Assembly (NCBI RefSeq): GCF_006538325.1
Contig: NZ_BJKK01000005.1
Coordinates: forward strand, 124,001 to 188,000
DNA: 64,000 nt
Direction of reading: 5' to 3'
DNA from: Alteromonas sp. KUL42
GTDB taxonomy: Bacteria; Pseudomonadota; Gammaproteobacteria; Enterobacterales; Alteromonadaceae
Part shown: one piece after another, positions 1 to 8,385 of the stretch
Position numbering within the stretch: position 1 is the stretch's first letter
Layout: every line of letters starts with the position of its first letter
Program-made: the position numbers and the translations under genes
The notes under the pieces: generated by a model
Told to the model about the DNA's origin: nothing
The model's input: the letters and a program-made list of their open reading frames with translations, nothing else
The model's database searches: none

Positions 1-18
1 CGTACCATACCTCAACAC

Positions 19-55
19 TGAACGATCGTTCAAGATAAAAGTGAACGATCGTTCA
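19..55. promoter_or_regulatory. Twin TetR-type operators
   Basis: Two identical perfect 14-bp palindromes, TGAACGATCGTTCA, lie at 19-32 and 42-55, 23 bp apart centre to centre, just before the TetR gene. TetR-family proteins bind such palindromes as dimers and often control their own gene and a divergent neighbour. That neighbour would lie beyond the left edge. The palindromes are seen directly; the binding by this TetR protein is inferred. Confidence 0.8.
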
Positions 56-79
56 AATTAATTAATATAAGGTAGATTG

Positions 80-661
80 ATGAGTTATCCACGAGAAGAA
101 AGTATCCAACGGGCTATGGAAACATTTTGGAAAAAAGGCTACCTTGGCACTGGAATGCGCGATTTACAGGCCGCTCTGGATAAACGCCCGGGAAGTATTT
201 ACTCAGCATTTGGGAATAAAGAAGGGTTGTATTTGGAAGTACTCAACTCATACACACAACGACTAAACAGTCAGATACTCGATGTCGTTGAAAGCCAGTC
301 TCCACTCGATGAATTACGCAGATTTCTATGTATTCCACTGTCAATGGATGACAGCTCAATGCACAAAGTGCAATGCTTGATTATCAAAACTCAAGCTGAC
401 TGGACTGAATTGCCAGATAACGTGCAACGCGCTTTGCAAACATCGTCAGAGCTGCTGAGACATTCATTTCAGAAAATAATTTTAAAGGCTCAGTCCATTG
501 GAGAGCTTGGAGAAAACATACAAACCAATCGCGCTGCAACGTGGTTACAAGGGCAATTTATCGCCCTACGGACATTGGCAGCAGGCATGGAAAACCCTGC
601 AGATATTGAATGGATGGTAGATAAAATAATTGGTGATTTGCCCAACAACTGGGAGGAGTGA
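80..661 (+). CDS. TetR/AcrR family transcriptional regulator
   Basis: A 193-residue one-component repressor. Residues about 5-50 form the TetR helix-turn-helix: the recognition part reads RPGSIYSAFGNKEGLYLEVL, which fits the family pattern. The C-terminal ligand domain cannot be assigned to a subfamily by eye. ATG at 80 is preferred over the TTG at 77, since GGTAG at 71-75 is well placed for it. Two perfect palindromes directly upstream suggest autoregulation. The effector and target genes are unknown, and the likely target (a divergent gene) is outside the window. Confidence 0.88.
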   Translation: MSYPREESIQRAMETFWKKGYLGTGMRDLQAALDKRPGSIYSAFGNKEGLYLEVLNSYTQRLNSQILDVVESQSPLDELRRFLCIPLSMDDSSMHKVQCLIIKTQADWTELPDNVQRALQTSSELLRHSFQKIILKAQSIGELGENIQTNRAATWLQGQFIALRTLAAGMENPADIEWMVDKIIGDLPNNWEE

Positions 662-664
662 TAA

Positions 665-940
665 TCACACTTCGGCTCCTATCTCGCTCTTGTTGTGCAC
701 AAGCTCGTTTTCTGCCGACAAACGGTTCCGACAGGATGAGTTGGCAGTTATCGATAAGCCTTGTTTAACCAAAAGCGTTAGTATCTTTTGCATGATTACA
801 ACCTCCATCATATACGAAATTATCTTCACGTCAGTGTGCTCACATATATCGCGCTGCGTGATATCAATGTTGAATACTCTCTTAAGTCGTTGTACCCACG
901 ACATGCTGTGCGCTTGATATGGTTTGCCTGAATCAAACAA
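665..940 (-). pseudogene. Transposase C-terminal remnant (IS91-like)
   Basis: The minus strand encodes a 91-residue open frame containing MSWVQRLKRVFNIDI followed by a VKII and QKILTLL segment. This resembles the conserved tail of IS91/Y2-type transposases (WAQRLKRVFNIDI, then a Cys pair, then VKIIA and a KILTHL-like helix), recalled from memory. The Cys pair is degenerate and the catalytic Tyr region is absent, so only a fragment remains. No terminal inverted repeats or upstream transposase sequence were recognised. It probably marks an old insertion next to the acyltransferase gene. Confidence 0.5.
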
Positions 941-1037
941 ATGTTCTGTCCAAGTGGAAACTACTCTTTAATGACGATGGTCACCCAACAATATACGCTT
1001 GGCAGGTGATTTTGCCATATCTCAAGGGTGAGCTGCC

Positions 1038-2909
1038 ATGATGGGAACATTCCGAAAGGATATTAACGGACTGCGAGCCTTTGCGGTGATAGCTGTGATG
1101 CTTTATCACTTCATTCCTGAACAACTACCCGGTGGCTTTTTAGGGGTTGATGTCTTTTTTGTCATTTCCGGCTATTTGATGACCCAAATTATTGTCTCGA
1201 AGTTATACCTACACAGCTTCTCTTACCGACAATTTTACGTCGCCAGAGCTAAACGAATTTTACCTGCGCTACTGGTGATGTGCTCAATTGTATTAATTTT
1301 AGGTTGGTTTTTACTGCTCGATAATACCTTTGCTCGCCTTGCCAACGAAGTATTTCACGCCAGTATCTTGGTCTCTAACATCGCTTACTATCAACAAGCC
1401 GGATACTTTGATGTCTCATCACTGCAAAAATGGTTATTGCATACTTGGTCATTATCGGTGGAATGGCAATTTTACTTACTCTACCCCATAGTGCTCGCAC
1501 CACTATATCGCTATTTGCACCTTAACGTTATTAAGTTAGTAATACTGGCGGCAACCGTTTTGAGCTTTGCGTTAGCCGTTTACGCCAGTAGCCGCTGGCC
1601 GAGCGCCGCCTATTATTTATTGCCCACCCGAGCGTGGGAAATGTTAGCCGGCGCTTTGGTAATTTTATACCCATGGCGCGGCGCAGCTAAATTTACTAAA
1701 GGTTATTTTTACCTATCGCTAATCACTTTGGTTTTTGCCTGTTTTGCCATGAATTCCAATCTGTATTGGCCGGGCATTTATACTGCCATTGTAGTACTTA
1801 GCACTTATTTGTTTTTACAATGCCAAGTAACAAGCATATTAAAATGGCAACCACTGCAATATATTGGTAGTTGGTCTTACTCAATTTACTTGTGGCACTG
1901 GCCAATTGTCGTATGGATACACAAATACTATGCAAACGATAACTATGTCATTATTGCCACAGGCCTTTTGTTATCAATAGCATTAGGTTTTATTTCTTAC
2001 CAGCTGATCGAAACCAGACTGCGCCATCTTTGGCATATTGCCTTATTGGCAATCATCACCATCATTGCCAGTTTGCTGATTTATTTTCAACAAGGGCATT
2101 ATGCCATTCGAGCCGTGAGCCAAGATAAGCGCAATATCGAATACAACCGCTACAGCAATCAGACAATTGATCCTGATGGTTGGTATAAAGCCTGTAATCC
2201 CAACACCCAATACAAAATCACAGGCAATAGACAAGTGCAACCGCAATGCATAAGAGAAGATACCATTGGACAAGGGGTATTTTTGTGGGGGGATTCACAC
2301 CTAGGTGCATTATCGCCGGGTATTCGCGCGATAGTGCCAAAACAGACACCAATTTATCAAGTTTCATCCAGTACTTGCCAACCATCTTTTGAACAACAGC
2401 GCCAAGGCTTGAACTCCTACGCGAAAAGTTGCAATGTTGCTAACCTAATCGCCCTAAAAGCAATCAAGCGCATTAAGCCACATATGGTCATAATGGCCAC
2501 CGCACGCCACCACGAACAATTAGACTGGCTCGTCACGATTAAACACTTAAAATCTTTTGGCGTTAAAAACATCATTATTGTCGGGCCAGTACCACAATAC
2601 GACCCATCTTTACCAGAAGTTTATCTAACCCGACACAATGGCAAACAACATATTACCGATAGAAGCTTTAGACACTCACTCATTGCTTCCAATCTATATA
2701 TGCATCAATTACTAGCAGAAGTTGAAGGTGTCAGTTACATCGATGTCTTAGGTCACTTATGCCAACCCGACGGTAACTTACTAAAATGCTTAGTCAAACC
2801 CAAAGATACTTTGTTAAGTTTTGATTATGGTCACTTAACGGTTGAAGGGGCTATATATATTAGTGAAAAGCTACTACAGCCTTTAATGGCAGAAGAGCTT
2901 AAGAACTAA
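1038..2909 (+). CDS. OafA/YrhL-type acyltransferase with SGNH domain
   Basis: A 623-residue membrane enzyme that probably acetylates a surface polysaccharide such as O-antigen. The N-terminal half (to about residue 340) is an acyltransferase-3 domain: it opens with FRKDINGLRAFAVIAVMLYH, carries GGFLGVDVFFVISGYLMT, and has about ten hydrophobic helices. The C-terminal periplasmic part is an SGNH hydrolase-like domain with GDSHLGA (block I Ser) and DYGHLT (the Asp/His block). This fusion is typical of OafA. An ATG at 1041 is an equally possible start. The substrate is not predictable. It ends next to the convergent receiver-like gene. Confidence 0.9.
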   Translation: MMGTFRKDINGLRAFAVIAVMLYHFIPEQLPGGFLGVDVFFVISGYLMTQIIVSKLYLHSFSYRQFYVARAKRILPALLVMCSIVLILGWFLLLDNTFARLANEVFHASILVSNIAYYQQAGYFDVSSLQKWLLHTWSLSVEWQFYLLYPIVLAPLYRYLHLNVIKLVILAATVLSFALAVYASSRWPSAAYYLLPTRAWEMLAGALVILYPWRGAAKFTKGYFYLSLITLVFACFAMNSNLYWPGIYTAIVVLSTYLFLQCQVTSILKWQPLQYIGSWSYSIYLWHWPIVVWIHKYYANDNYVIIATGLLLSIALGFISYQLIETRLRHLWHIALLAIITIIASLLIYFQQGHYAIRAVSQDKRNIEYNRYSNQTIDPDGWYKACNPNTQYKITGNRQVQPQCIREDTIGQGVFLWGDSHLGALSPGIRAIVPKQTPIYQVSSSTCQPSFEQQRQGLNSYAKSCNVANLIALKAIKRIKPHMVIMATARHHEQLDWLVTIKHLKSFGVKNIIIVGPVPQYDPSLPEVYLTRHNGKQHITDRSFRHSLIASNLYMHQLLAEVEGVSYIDVLGHLCQPDGNLLKCLVKPKDTLLSFDYGHLTVEGAIYISEKLLQPLMAEELKN

Positions 2910-4129
2910 AAGAACTCCACATCCTGATACATGGGTGGGTCTTCCGAAGATTCATTAGAACTAGCATCTTGATGCGAAGTACCCACTTCATCAACTTGAG
3001 GGGCTAAGCATGCAAGCACACCTTGCAATGTATCATCTATGGCACTAATGTCTTGGTTTTCATCACATTCATCAAGCTCTTTTTCAATCAACTTTATGAA
3101 AAATGCTTCTTGTATTTCTGAAAGGCCAAGCAAATGGAAGCTGCTTTCAATAGCCTCTGAAACACGCTTTACCGCCTGTGCCTTTTCCTTTGCTTTATCA
3201 ACAATAGTATTTTTTATTTGCGCCACTGCGGTTTCTACATCTTTATGCGCAGAATTGAGTGCTTGCTGTTGCCTAAGACTATTAAAACGCGCATTTACCG
3301 CTGGTACTAATTTAGCCCCCATATCCAAAATGGCATCATGAATTATGGGATCATCTCGCGCTATTCGTTTTATAAGAAGAGAGACATTGGTGTCATTTAA
3401 CATCAAACGTTTGCCGAAACGATAAATCCTTCCTTGTGAATGCAATACGGAAAACACTTTTTCAGTAGTTTCATCACAAAGTGTCATATCAGTATCAAAA
3501 CTTGTCACTGTATTATCGTCACGATACTGTATGGCCGCGTGAACGCCATTAAATCGAAGCGTAGTAAGTAACGTTTTCGACATGGCATAAGTGTCATTAC
3601 AAGCGTTTAAGGCAGATATAATTTCCATCCCTGTACCATAGATCGCCGCCTGGCTCATTGCCGTTTGAGCAGCTTCTCTGGTATCAACATTGTCTTTGTA
3701 CATTTGTTGCACAATTTCAATCTGGTGTTTCACACCTAAAACAGTCTCTGTGAATGCAATAATGTTATACGGCTTTGTAATATAGTGAGACGCTCCTGCA
3801 CTAAATGCTTTGCGCATTTCTTCGTCGTCACCACAATCTGAAACAACGATGACAACAGGTAATGACATGGGGTGGGACGTATTTATTTGTTCAAATAGAG
3901 TGGACGTCGCGGTAGTTTCAATTTGCCATTCACAAATAACAATACTTATAGAATGTGTCTTTATGATCTCTACTGCCGCTGTAACACTCGATGCAACATG
4001 CATCGTAAAGCATTCGCCAAAAGAGAGTTGGAATAACGTGAATTGAAGTATTCTCTGTCTCATAAACCGTAGTAGAAAAATGTGAATATTGCTAAGTAGA
4101 TGCGGAAAAAAACATGATTGTAGCGACAA
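2906..4129 (-). CDS. Degenerate response regulator with GAF-like and coiled C-terminal regions
   Basis: A 407-residue protein. Residues about 14-130 match a CheY-type receiver, with HYITKPYN carrying the usual Lys. The acidic pair normally in the first strand is replaced by Leu-Leu (HIFLLRF), and the phospho-acceptor position reads VICEWQ, a Glu in place of Asp. It is therefore likely phosphorylation-independent. The middle (about 165-290) resembles the GAF-like domain of a known regulator family (GRIYRFGKR, NVSLLIKRI). The C-terminal part is helical and ends in an acidic tail with DVEFF, recalling receiver-binding tails such as that of CheZ. The TTG start at 4129 is chosen because it includes the first receiver strand; ATG at 4063 is an alternative. 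Its last bases overlap the convergent acyltransferase. Confidence 0.7.
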   Translation of the reverse strand: MSLQSCFFPHLLSNIHIFLLRFMRQRILQFTLFQLSFGECFTMHVASSVTAAVEIIKTHSISIVICEWQIETTATSTLFEQINTSHPMSLPVVIVVSDCGDDEEMRKAFSAGASHYITKPYNIIAFTETVLGVKHQIEIVQQMYKDNVDTREAAQTAMSQAAIYGTGMEIISALNACNDTYAMSKTLLTTLRFNGVHAAIQYRDDNTVTSFDTDMTLCDETTEKVFSVLHSQGRIYRFGKRLMLNDTNVSLLIKRIARDDPIIHDAILDMGAKLVPAVNARFNSLRQQQALNSAHKDVETAVAQIKNTIVDKAKEKAQAVKRVSEAIESSFHLLGLSEIQEAFFIKLIEKELDECDENQDISAIDDTLQGVLACLAPQVDEVGTSHQDASSNESSEDPPMYQDVEFF

Positions 4130-4316
4130 AACTCACATTATGACTAAGTGCGATCGATTAAACGCTCAAAATATGCGTACAACCGCATAAAACTGCTGTG
4201 TACCTCGCTTTACGTTAACATATCTCCTCTTGCCATTAATTAATTGAGATCATTTGGCATAGCGAATACTGTTAGCTAGACAGAAAACAAAACAACAAGC
4301 GTTTGGAATCTCTACT

Positions 4317-6116
4317 ATGATAAAAACATCCAAGAACTTATTAACCGTCACTTTATTAGGTGCTCTTGGCTTGGGTACGCTACCCAATGCCATTGCTCAA
4401 GAAAGTACCGACACTGCAACGTCATACGATGTTGAGAACTGGGACGTTAATAACCCTCCCTATAAATTGAATGAGGTGGCCATTAAAACCACTGAAACTA
4501 CATGGTCTAGCCTAGATATCGCACCTAACGGCAAATTTATGGTGTTCGATATGTTGGGGGATTTATACAAAGTTGATATCTCAGGTGGCGATGCGACGCC
4601 TCTAACACAAGACTTTGCTTGGAATATCCACCCCTCTATTTCACCTGACGGCAAGCAAATCGCTTTCATTTCAGATGCGGATGGCTTGAGCAACGTATGG
4701 GTAATGGATATTGATGGCAGTAACTTGCACCAAATTACCAAAGAAAAGTCTAACTTGATCCACTCTCCTAAATGGAGTCCAGATGGTGAATACCTTGTTG
4801 TAACAAAGGGTATAATGTCGAGCCGCAGTATTCCGGCTGGCGAGATTTGGATGTATCACAAATCTGGCGGTGACGGTCTTCAGATCAAGGCCCGTAATAG
4901 TGGTAAACGAGACCAACAAAATATTGCTGACCCCGTTTTCTCTCATGATGGAAAGTATATTTACTACACTGAAAATACCGTTCCAGGCAGCAGTTTTGAC
5001 TACAACCGTGACCCACTTGAGGGCATCTTTGCGATCACCCGCTACGACCGTGAAACGGCAGAAGAAAATCGCTATATCAGTGGTACTGGTGGTGCTGTAG
5101 TACCGACGCCGTCACCTGATGGTAAATACATCGCTTTCGTTCGTCGTGTTAAAGACAGAACCGCACTTTTCCTCAAAGACATTAAGACAGGTGTAGAAAC
5201 GCCACTTACCCTTGAGTTAGAGAGAGATATGCAAGAAGGTTTTGGCTCTGAAGGCTACTTTGCTTATTTTGACTGGATGCCAAACAGTTCGGAAATAGTG
5301 TATTGGACAGGCGGTAAATTTCATGCCATCAATATAAAAGATAAATCTACCCGAACAATTGATATTAGTGTTGAGGGCACGGTGAAATTTGCTGATGCGC
5401 TACGATTTGATGTAGGCGTGGCACCGGATACCTTTGATGTAAAAATGATCCGTTGGTCACAAATGTCACCAGACGGTAAATCTATTTTATTCCAAGCATT
5501 AGGTAAGCTATACGTGCGCGATGTTAAATCGGGCAAAATGAAACGCCTGACTAAGCAGAACGATCACGATGAATATTACCCTCGCTTCTCTAACGATGGT
5601 AAATCAATTGTTTATACAACATGGAATGACCAAGACCTCGGTAGCGTTCGCATCGTTTCTGCCCGTGGCGGCAAAGGCAAAGTTATCTCTGAGCAACCAG
5701 GTCACTATATTGAGCCGTCGTTTTCTGCCGATGGCGAAAAAGTAGTTTTCCGCAAGTTTACTGGTGGATACCTTCTTGATCCTAAATACTCTGTAGACCC
5801 TGGTATTTACGTTGCCGACCTTGATGAAGACACCGTAAGTAAAGTATCTAGTGGAGGATACAATGCGCATTTCGCTGGAAATGACGACCGTGTTTATTTC
5901 ACAGAATCTGCCGGTGGCGAGGCGTACTACGAGACACAACTGTCTAGTGTAAACTTGGCAGGCAACGACAAACGCACTCACCTATACGGTGCTGACAAAG
6001 TAAGTGAGTACAAACTATCTCATGATAAAAAATGGATAGCGTTTGTTTATCAATTTAAAACCTATGTTGCGCCATTTGTCGAAAACGGTAAAAAATCACA
6101 ATTGGCCCGAATATGA
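4317..6116 (+). CDS. TolB-like beta-propeller, N-terminal part of a split amidohydrolase
   Basis: A 599-residue exported protein. It has a Sec signal peptide ending in NAIA-QE (cleavage near residue 27), then repeated PD40/WD40-like blades with SPDGK turns (HPSISPDGK, SPKWSPDGE, TPSPDGK, MSPDGKS, FSNDGKS, FSADGEK). Known exported amidohydrolases carry this propeller and the catalytic domain on one chain of about 1,100 residues. Here the frame stops four bases into the next gene (ATGA overlap). An A6 run at 6090-6095 is the likely frameshift point: with seven A the frame continues as KKITIGPNMTSLPV into the second gene. The substrate is probably a peptide or cyclic amide, not resolved. Confidence 0.85.
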   Translation: MIKTSKNLLTVTLLGALGLGTLPNAIAQESTDTATSYDVENWDVNNPPYKLNEVAIKTTETTWSSLDIAPNGKFMVFDMLGDLYKVDISGGDATPLTQDFAWNIHPSISPDGKQIAFISDADGLSNVWVMDIDGSNLHQITKEKSNLIHSPKWSPDGEYLVVTKGIMSSRSIPAGEIWMYHKSGGDGLQIKARNSGKRDQQNIADPVFSHDGKYIYYTENTVPGSSFDYNRDPLEGIFAITRYDRETAEENRYISGTGGAVVPTPSPDGKYIAFVRRVKDRTALFLKDIKTGVETPLTLELERDMQEGFGSEGYFAYFDWMPNSSEIVYWTGGKFHAINIKDKSTRTIDISVEGTVKFADALRFDVGVAPDTFDVKMIRWSQMSPDGKSILFQALGKLYVRDVKSGKMKRLTKQNDHDEYYPRFSNDGKSIVYTTWNDQDLGSVRIVSARGGKGKVISEQPGHYIEPSFSADGEKVVFRKFTGGYLLDPKYSVDPGIYVADLDEDTVSKVSSGGYNAHFAGNDDRVYFTESAGGEAYYETQLSSVNLAGNDKRTHLYGADKVSEYKLSHDKKWIAFVYQFKTYVAPFVENGKKSQLARI

Positions 6117-7651
6117 CATCACTTCCAGTGACGCAGCTTTCAAGCCGTGCTGGTGAATACCTAACCTGGTCACCAGACAACAAATCATTGAGTTGGTTTA
6201 ATGGGCCTACGCTGTTTAGCCGTTCATTGGATGATGCTTTTGCATTCTTAGACGGTGCACCGGAGACCTTACCTGAGCCAGTAGCACAAGGTGTCGATCT
6301 CTCATTCTCAACTGAAGCCGACAAACCTTCGGGTTATAAAGCATTGGTTGGCGGAAAAGTGGTTACCATGCGCGATGCAGACAATACCCAAGAGATTATT
6401 GAAGACGGCGTAGTGCTTATTAAAGACAACCGCATTGAAGCCGTTGGCAAGCGCGGTGACATTCAAATTCCTGATGATGCGATGCAAATTGATACCAGCG
6501 GAAAAACCATCATTCCAGGCTTAGTAGATGCTCACGCCCACGGCTCTCAGGGACGTAATGAAATCATTCCTCAGCAAAACTGGAGCCAGTACTCTAACGT
6601 ATCATTTGGTGTGACAACTATTCACGACCCATCTAACGATACGACAGAAATCTTTGCTGCTTCTGAATTACAACGCAAAGGCGACATCGTTGCTCCGCGT
6701 ATCTACTCAACAGGTACTATTTTATACGGTGCTGAAGCGTTAGGTTACAAAGCCATTATCAATAACTACGAAGACGCCTACTTCCACGTAGAGCGTTTAA
6801 AAGAGGCTGGGGCAATCTCGGTTAAGAGTTACAACCAGCCACGTCGCGATCAGCGCCAGCAAGTACTTTGGGCTGCCAAAAATCAAGATATGATGGTTGT
6901 GCCTGAAGGTGGTGGTAAGCTTCAACAGAACCTGACTATGCTGGTTGATGGCCATACTGGCCTTGAACACAGTATCCCCGTTGAGCGAGGCTACAGTGAC
7001 GTAACACAATTGTGGAAGGCTACAGACTTTGGTTATACGCCAACTTTTGTTGTGTCTTACGGCGGTATGATGGGCGAAGAGTATTGGTACGATAAAACCG
7101 AAGTGTGGAAAAACCCTCGCCTACTGCGTTACACGCCGTCTACTATTCTAGATAGCCGTGCTATCCGCAGACCAACCGCACCTGAAAATCAGTACAACCA
7201 TCAAAATGTTGCTAGTTACGCCAAAGAGCTCCGCGACAATGGTGTTAGCGTTCACATTGGTGCACATGGTCAACGTGAAGGCCTTGCCGCGCACTGGGAG
7301 CTTTGGATAATGCAACAAGGTGGCTTCACACCATGGGAAGCACTTCGCGGTGGCACTATCGATGGTGCGAAACACCTAGGTATGGGTAAAGACATTGGTA
7401 GTATCGAGAAAGGCAAACTTGCTGATCTTGTGGTTATCGACGGCGACGTACTTAGCGACATCAGAAAGAGTGAATTTGTTGAATACACCGTGTTAAATGG
7501 ACGGGTTTACGAGTCTGCTACCATGAATGAAGTGGGAAGCAAGAAAACACGCAAGCCTTTCTTCTTCGAGCAGGATAATGCGACCTTTATGCCGCAGCAA
7601 ACTGCCGATGAAGTTGAAGCAAAAGCACATCATTACCACTGGGAACACTAA
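6113..7651 (+). CDS. Amidohydrolase family protein, catalytic part of split gene
   Basis: A 512-residue metal-dependent hydrolase. After one more propeller-like blade (about residues 13-45, GEYLTWSPDNK), the TIM-barrel domain begins near residue 80. Seen motifs are VDAHAHG (metal HxH), GLEHSIP and VHIGAHGQREG (further His), and a C-terminal KGKLADLVVIDGD typical of the amidohydrolase beta-sandwich. It has no signal peptide of its own, and its first part completes the propeller of the upstream frame, so the two frames were almost certainly one gene. If truly split, the catalytic part would stay in the cytoplasm. Confidence 0.85.
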   Translation: MTSLPVTQLSSRAGEYLTWSPDNKSLSWFNGPTLFSRSLDDAFAFLDGAPETLPEPVAQGVDLSFSTEADKPSGYKALVGGKVVTMRDADNTQEIIEDGVVLIKDNRIEAVGKRGDIQIPDDAMQIDTSGKTIIPGLVDAHAHGSQGRNEIIPQQNWSQYSNVSFGVTTIHDPSNDTTEIFAASELQRKGDIVAPRIYSTGTILYGAEALGYKAIINNYEDAYFHVERLKEAGAISVKSYNQPRRDQRQQVLWAAKNQDMMVVPEGGGKLQQNLTMLVDGHTGLEHSIPVERGYSDVTQLWKATDFGYTPTFVVSYGGMMGEEYWYDKTEVWKNPRLLRYTPSTILDSRAIRRPTAPENQYNHQNVASYAKELRDNGVSVHIGAHGQREGLAAHWELWIMQQGGFTPWEALRGGTIDGAKHLGMGKDIGSIEKGKLADLVVIDGDVLSDIRKSEFVEYTVLNGRVYESATMNEVGSKKTRKPFFFEQDNATFMPQQTADEVEAKAHHYHWEH

Positions 7652-8034
7652 TATTCCCGCATAAGTACACAAATAGATGAGCAAATGGGTACGCTACGTG
7701 ACTTCCATGTGCGTACCCAGTAAATCATTGATATCAAAAGCCAGTGTCGATAGGAAGCTCTTCTTACCGCACTGGCTTTTTTATGCCATATAAGTACACA
7801 GTTAAGCCGCTTTAGCTTTACATGGCATAGTAAAGCTAAAACACATCTGTAGATCAGTCGATATAACGGCAATTCCCACTAAAATTAAGTACGTAAACTC
7901 GCTACGCAAGCGAAATGGATTTCGTTGTCGCAGTCACAAAATATGATACTCAACACATGATAAACCACCATTACCATTAGGTTTTGTGACGTGAAGACAA
8001 CTGATTAAACAACGGACAGTAAGTGAGACAACTC
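7652..8034. other. Gene-free stretch with three hairpins
   Basis: No credible gene here. It holds a GGGTACGC/GCGTACCC hairpin (7687-7718), a strong terminator (7736-7782), and an 11-bp inverted repeat TTTAGCTTTAC/GTAAAGCTAAA with an 8-base loop (7811-7840). The promoter of the following export operon should lie in 7850-8020, but no clear -35/-10 pair was recognised. Confidence 0.6.
7736..7782 (+). terminator. Rho-independent terminator after amidohydrolase
   Basis: AAAAGCCAGTG at 7736-7746 pairs with CACTGGCTTTT at 7770-7780, followed by more T. The 23-base loop is long, but the stem and T-tract fit a terminator. Confidence 0.75.
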
Positions 8035-8379
8035 ATGACAATCAGTGAATTTTTTAGTCACTATTACGACATTGTGTGCCACGGTGATTTAGACCAGTTA
8101 GATACCCTCTATCACAAAAACTCTCCTTTTTTACACAGTGTAAAAGCGCAATACACCGCAATTAGACAACAACTAGAAATGCATATTGAAATTCGCTCTG
8201 TAGAATTAGTTGCGAAACAAAAAGACATGTTGATTATCAGAGACAAATTGCACGTTGAGGGTAGACAAGGAGAAAAGGTGACCTCAAACCTGTCTGACAA
8301 CCTTCATGTCATGACAAAATGTACAGCCAGCGAATGGAAAGTGCACAGTAGTGCTTGTTTGTTAACTACTGAAGCCTGA
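8035..8379 (+). CDS. Small NTF2-like (SnoaL-fold) protein of export operon
   Basis: A 114-residue cytoplasmic protein. The opening (ISEFFSHYYDIVCHGDLDQLDTLYHKNSPFLH) has the helix and Asp-rich turn of NTF2/SnoaL-like small folds, and the rest alternates like beta strands. ATG at 8035 is chosen over the GTG at 8023 because AAGTGAG at 8021-8027 fits it as ribosome site. It is the first gene of an apparent operon with the HlyD-type protein (6 bp gap) and the ABC exporter. A role as chaperone, immunity or modification helper for the exported peptide is only a guess. Confidence 0.65.
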   Translation: MTISEFFSHYYDIVCHGDLDQLDTLYHKNSPFLHSVKAQYTAIRQQLEMHIEIRSVELVAKQKDMLIIRDKLHVEGRQGEKVTSNLSDNLHVMTKCTASEWKVHSSACLLTTEA

Positions 8380-8385
8380 TTGGTT

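Noticed and set aside
630..917. Plus-strand open frame of 95 codons after the TetR gene
   Set aside because: It lies opposite the transposase remnant, which explains the open reading; no ribosome site or domain.
7811..7840. Inverted repeat TTTAGCTTTAC/GTAAAGCTAAA as an attachment site
   Set aside because: There is no integrase and no second copy in the window; a simple hairpin explains it.
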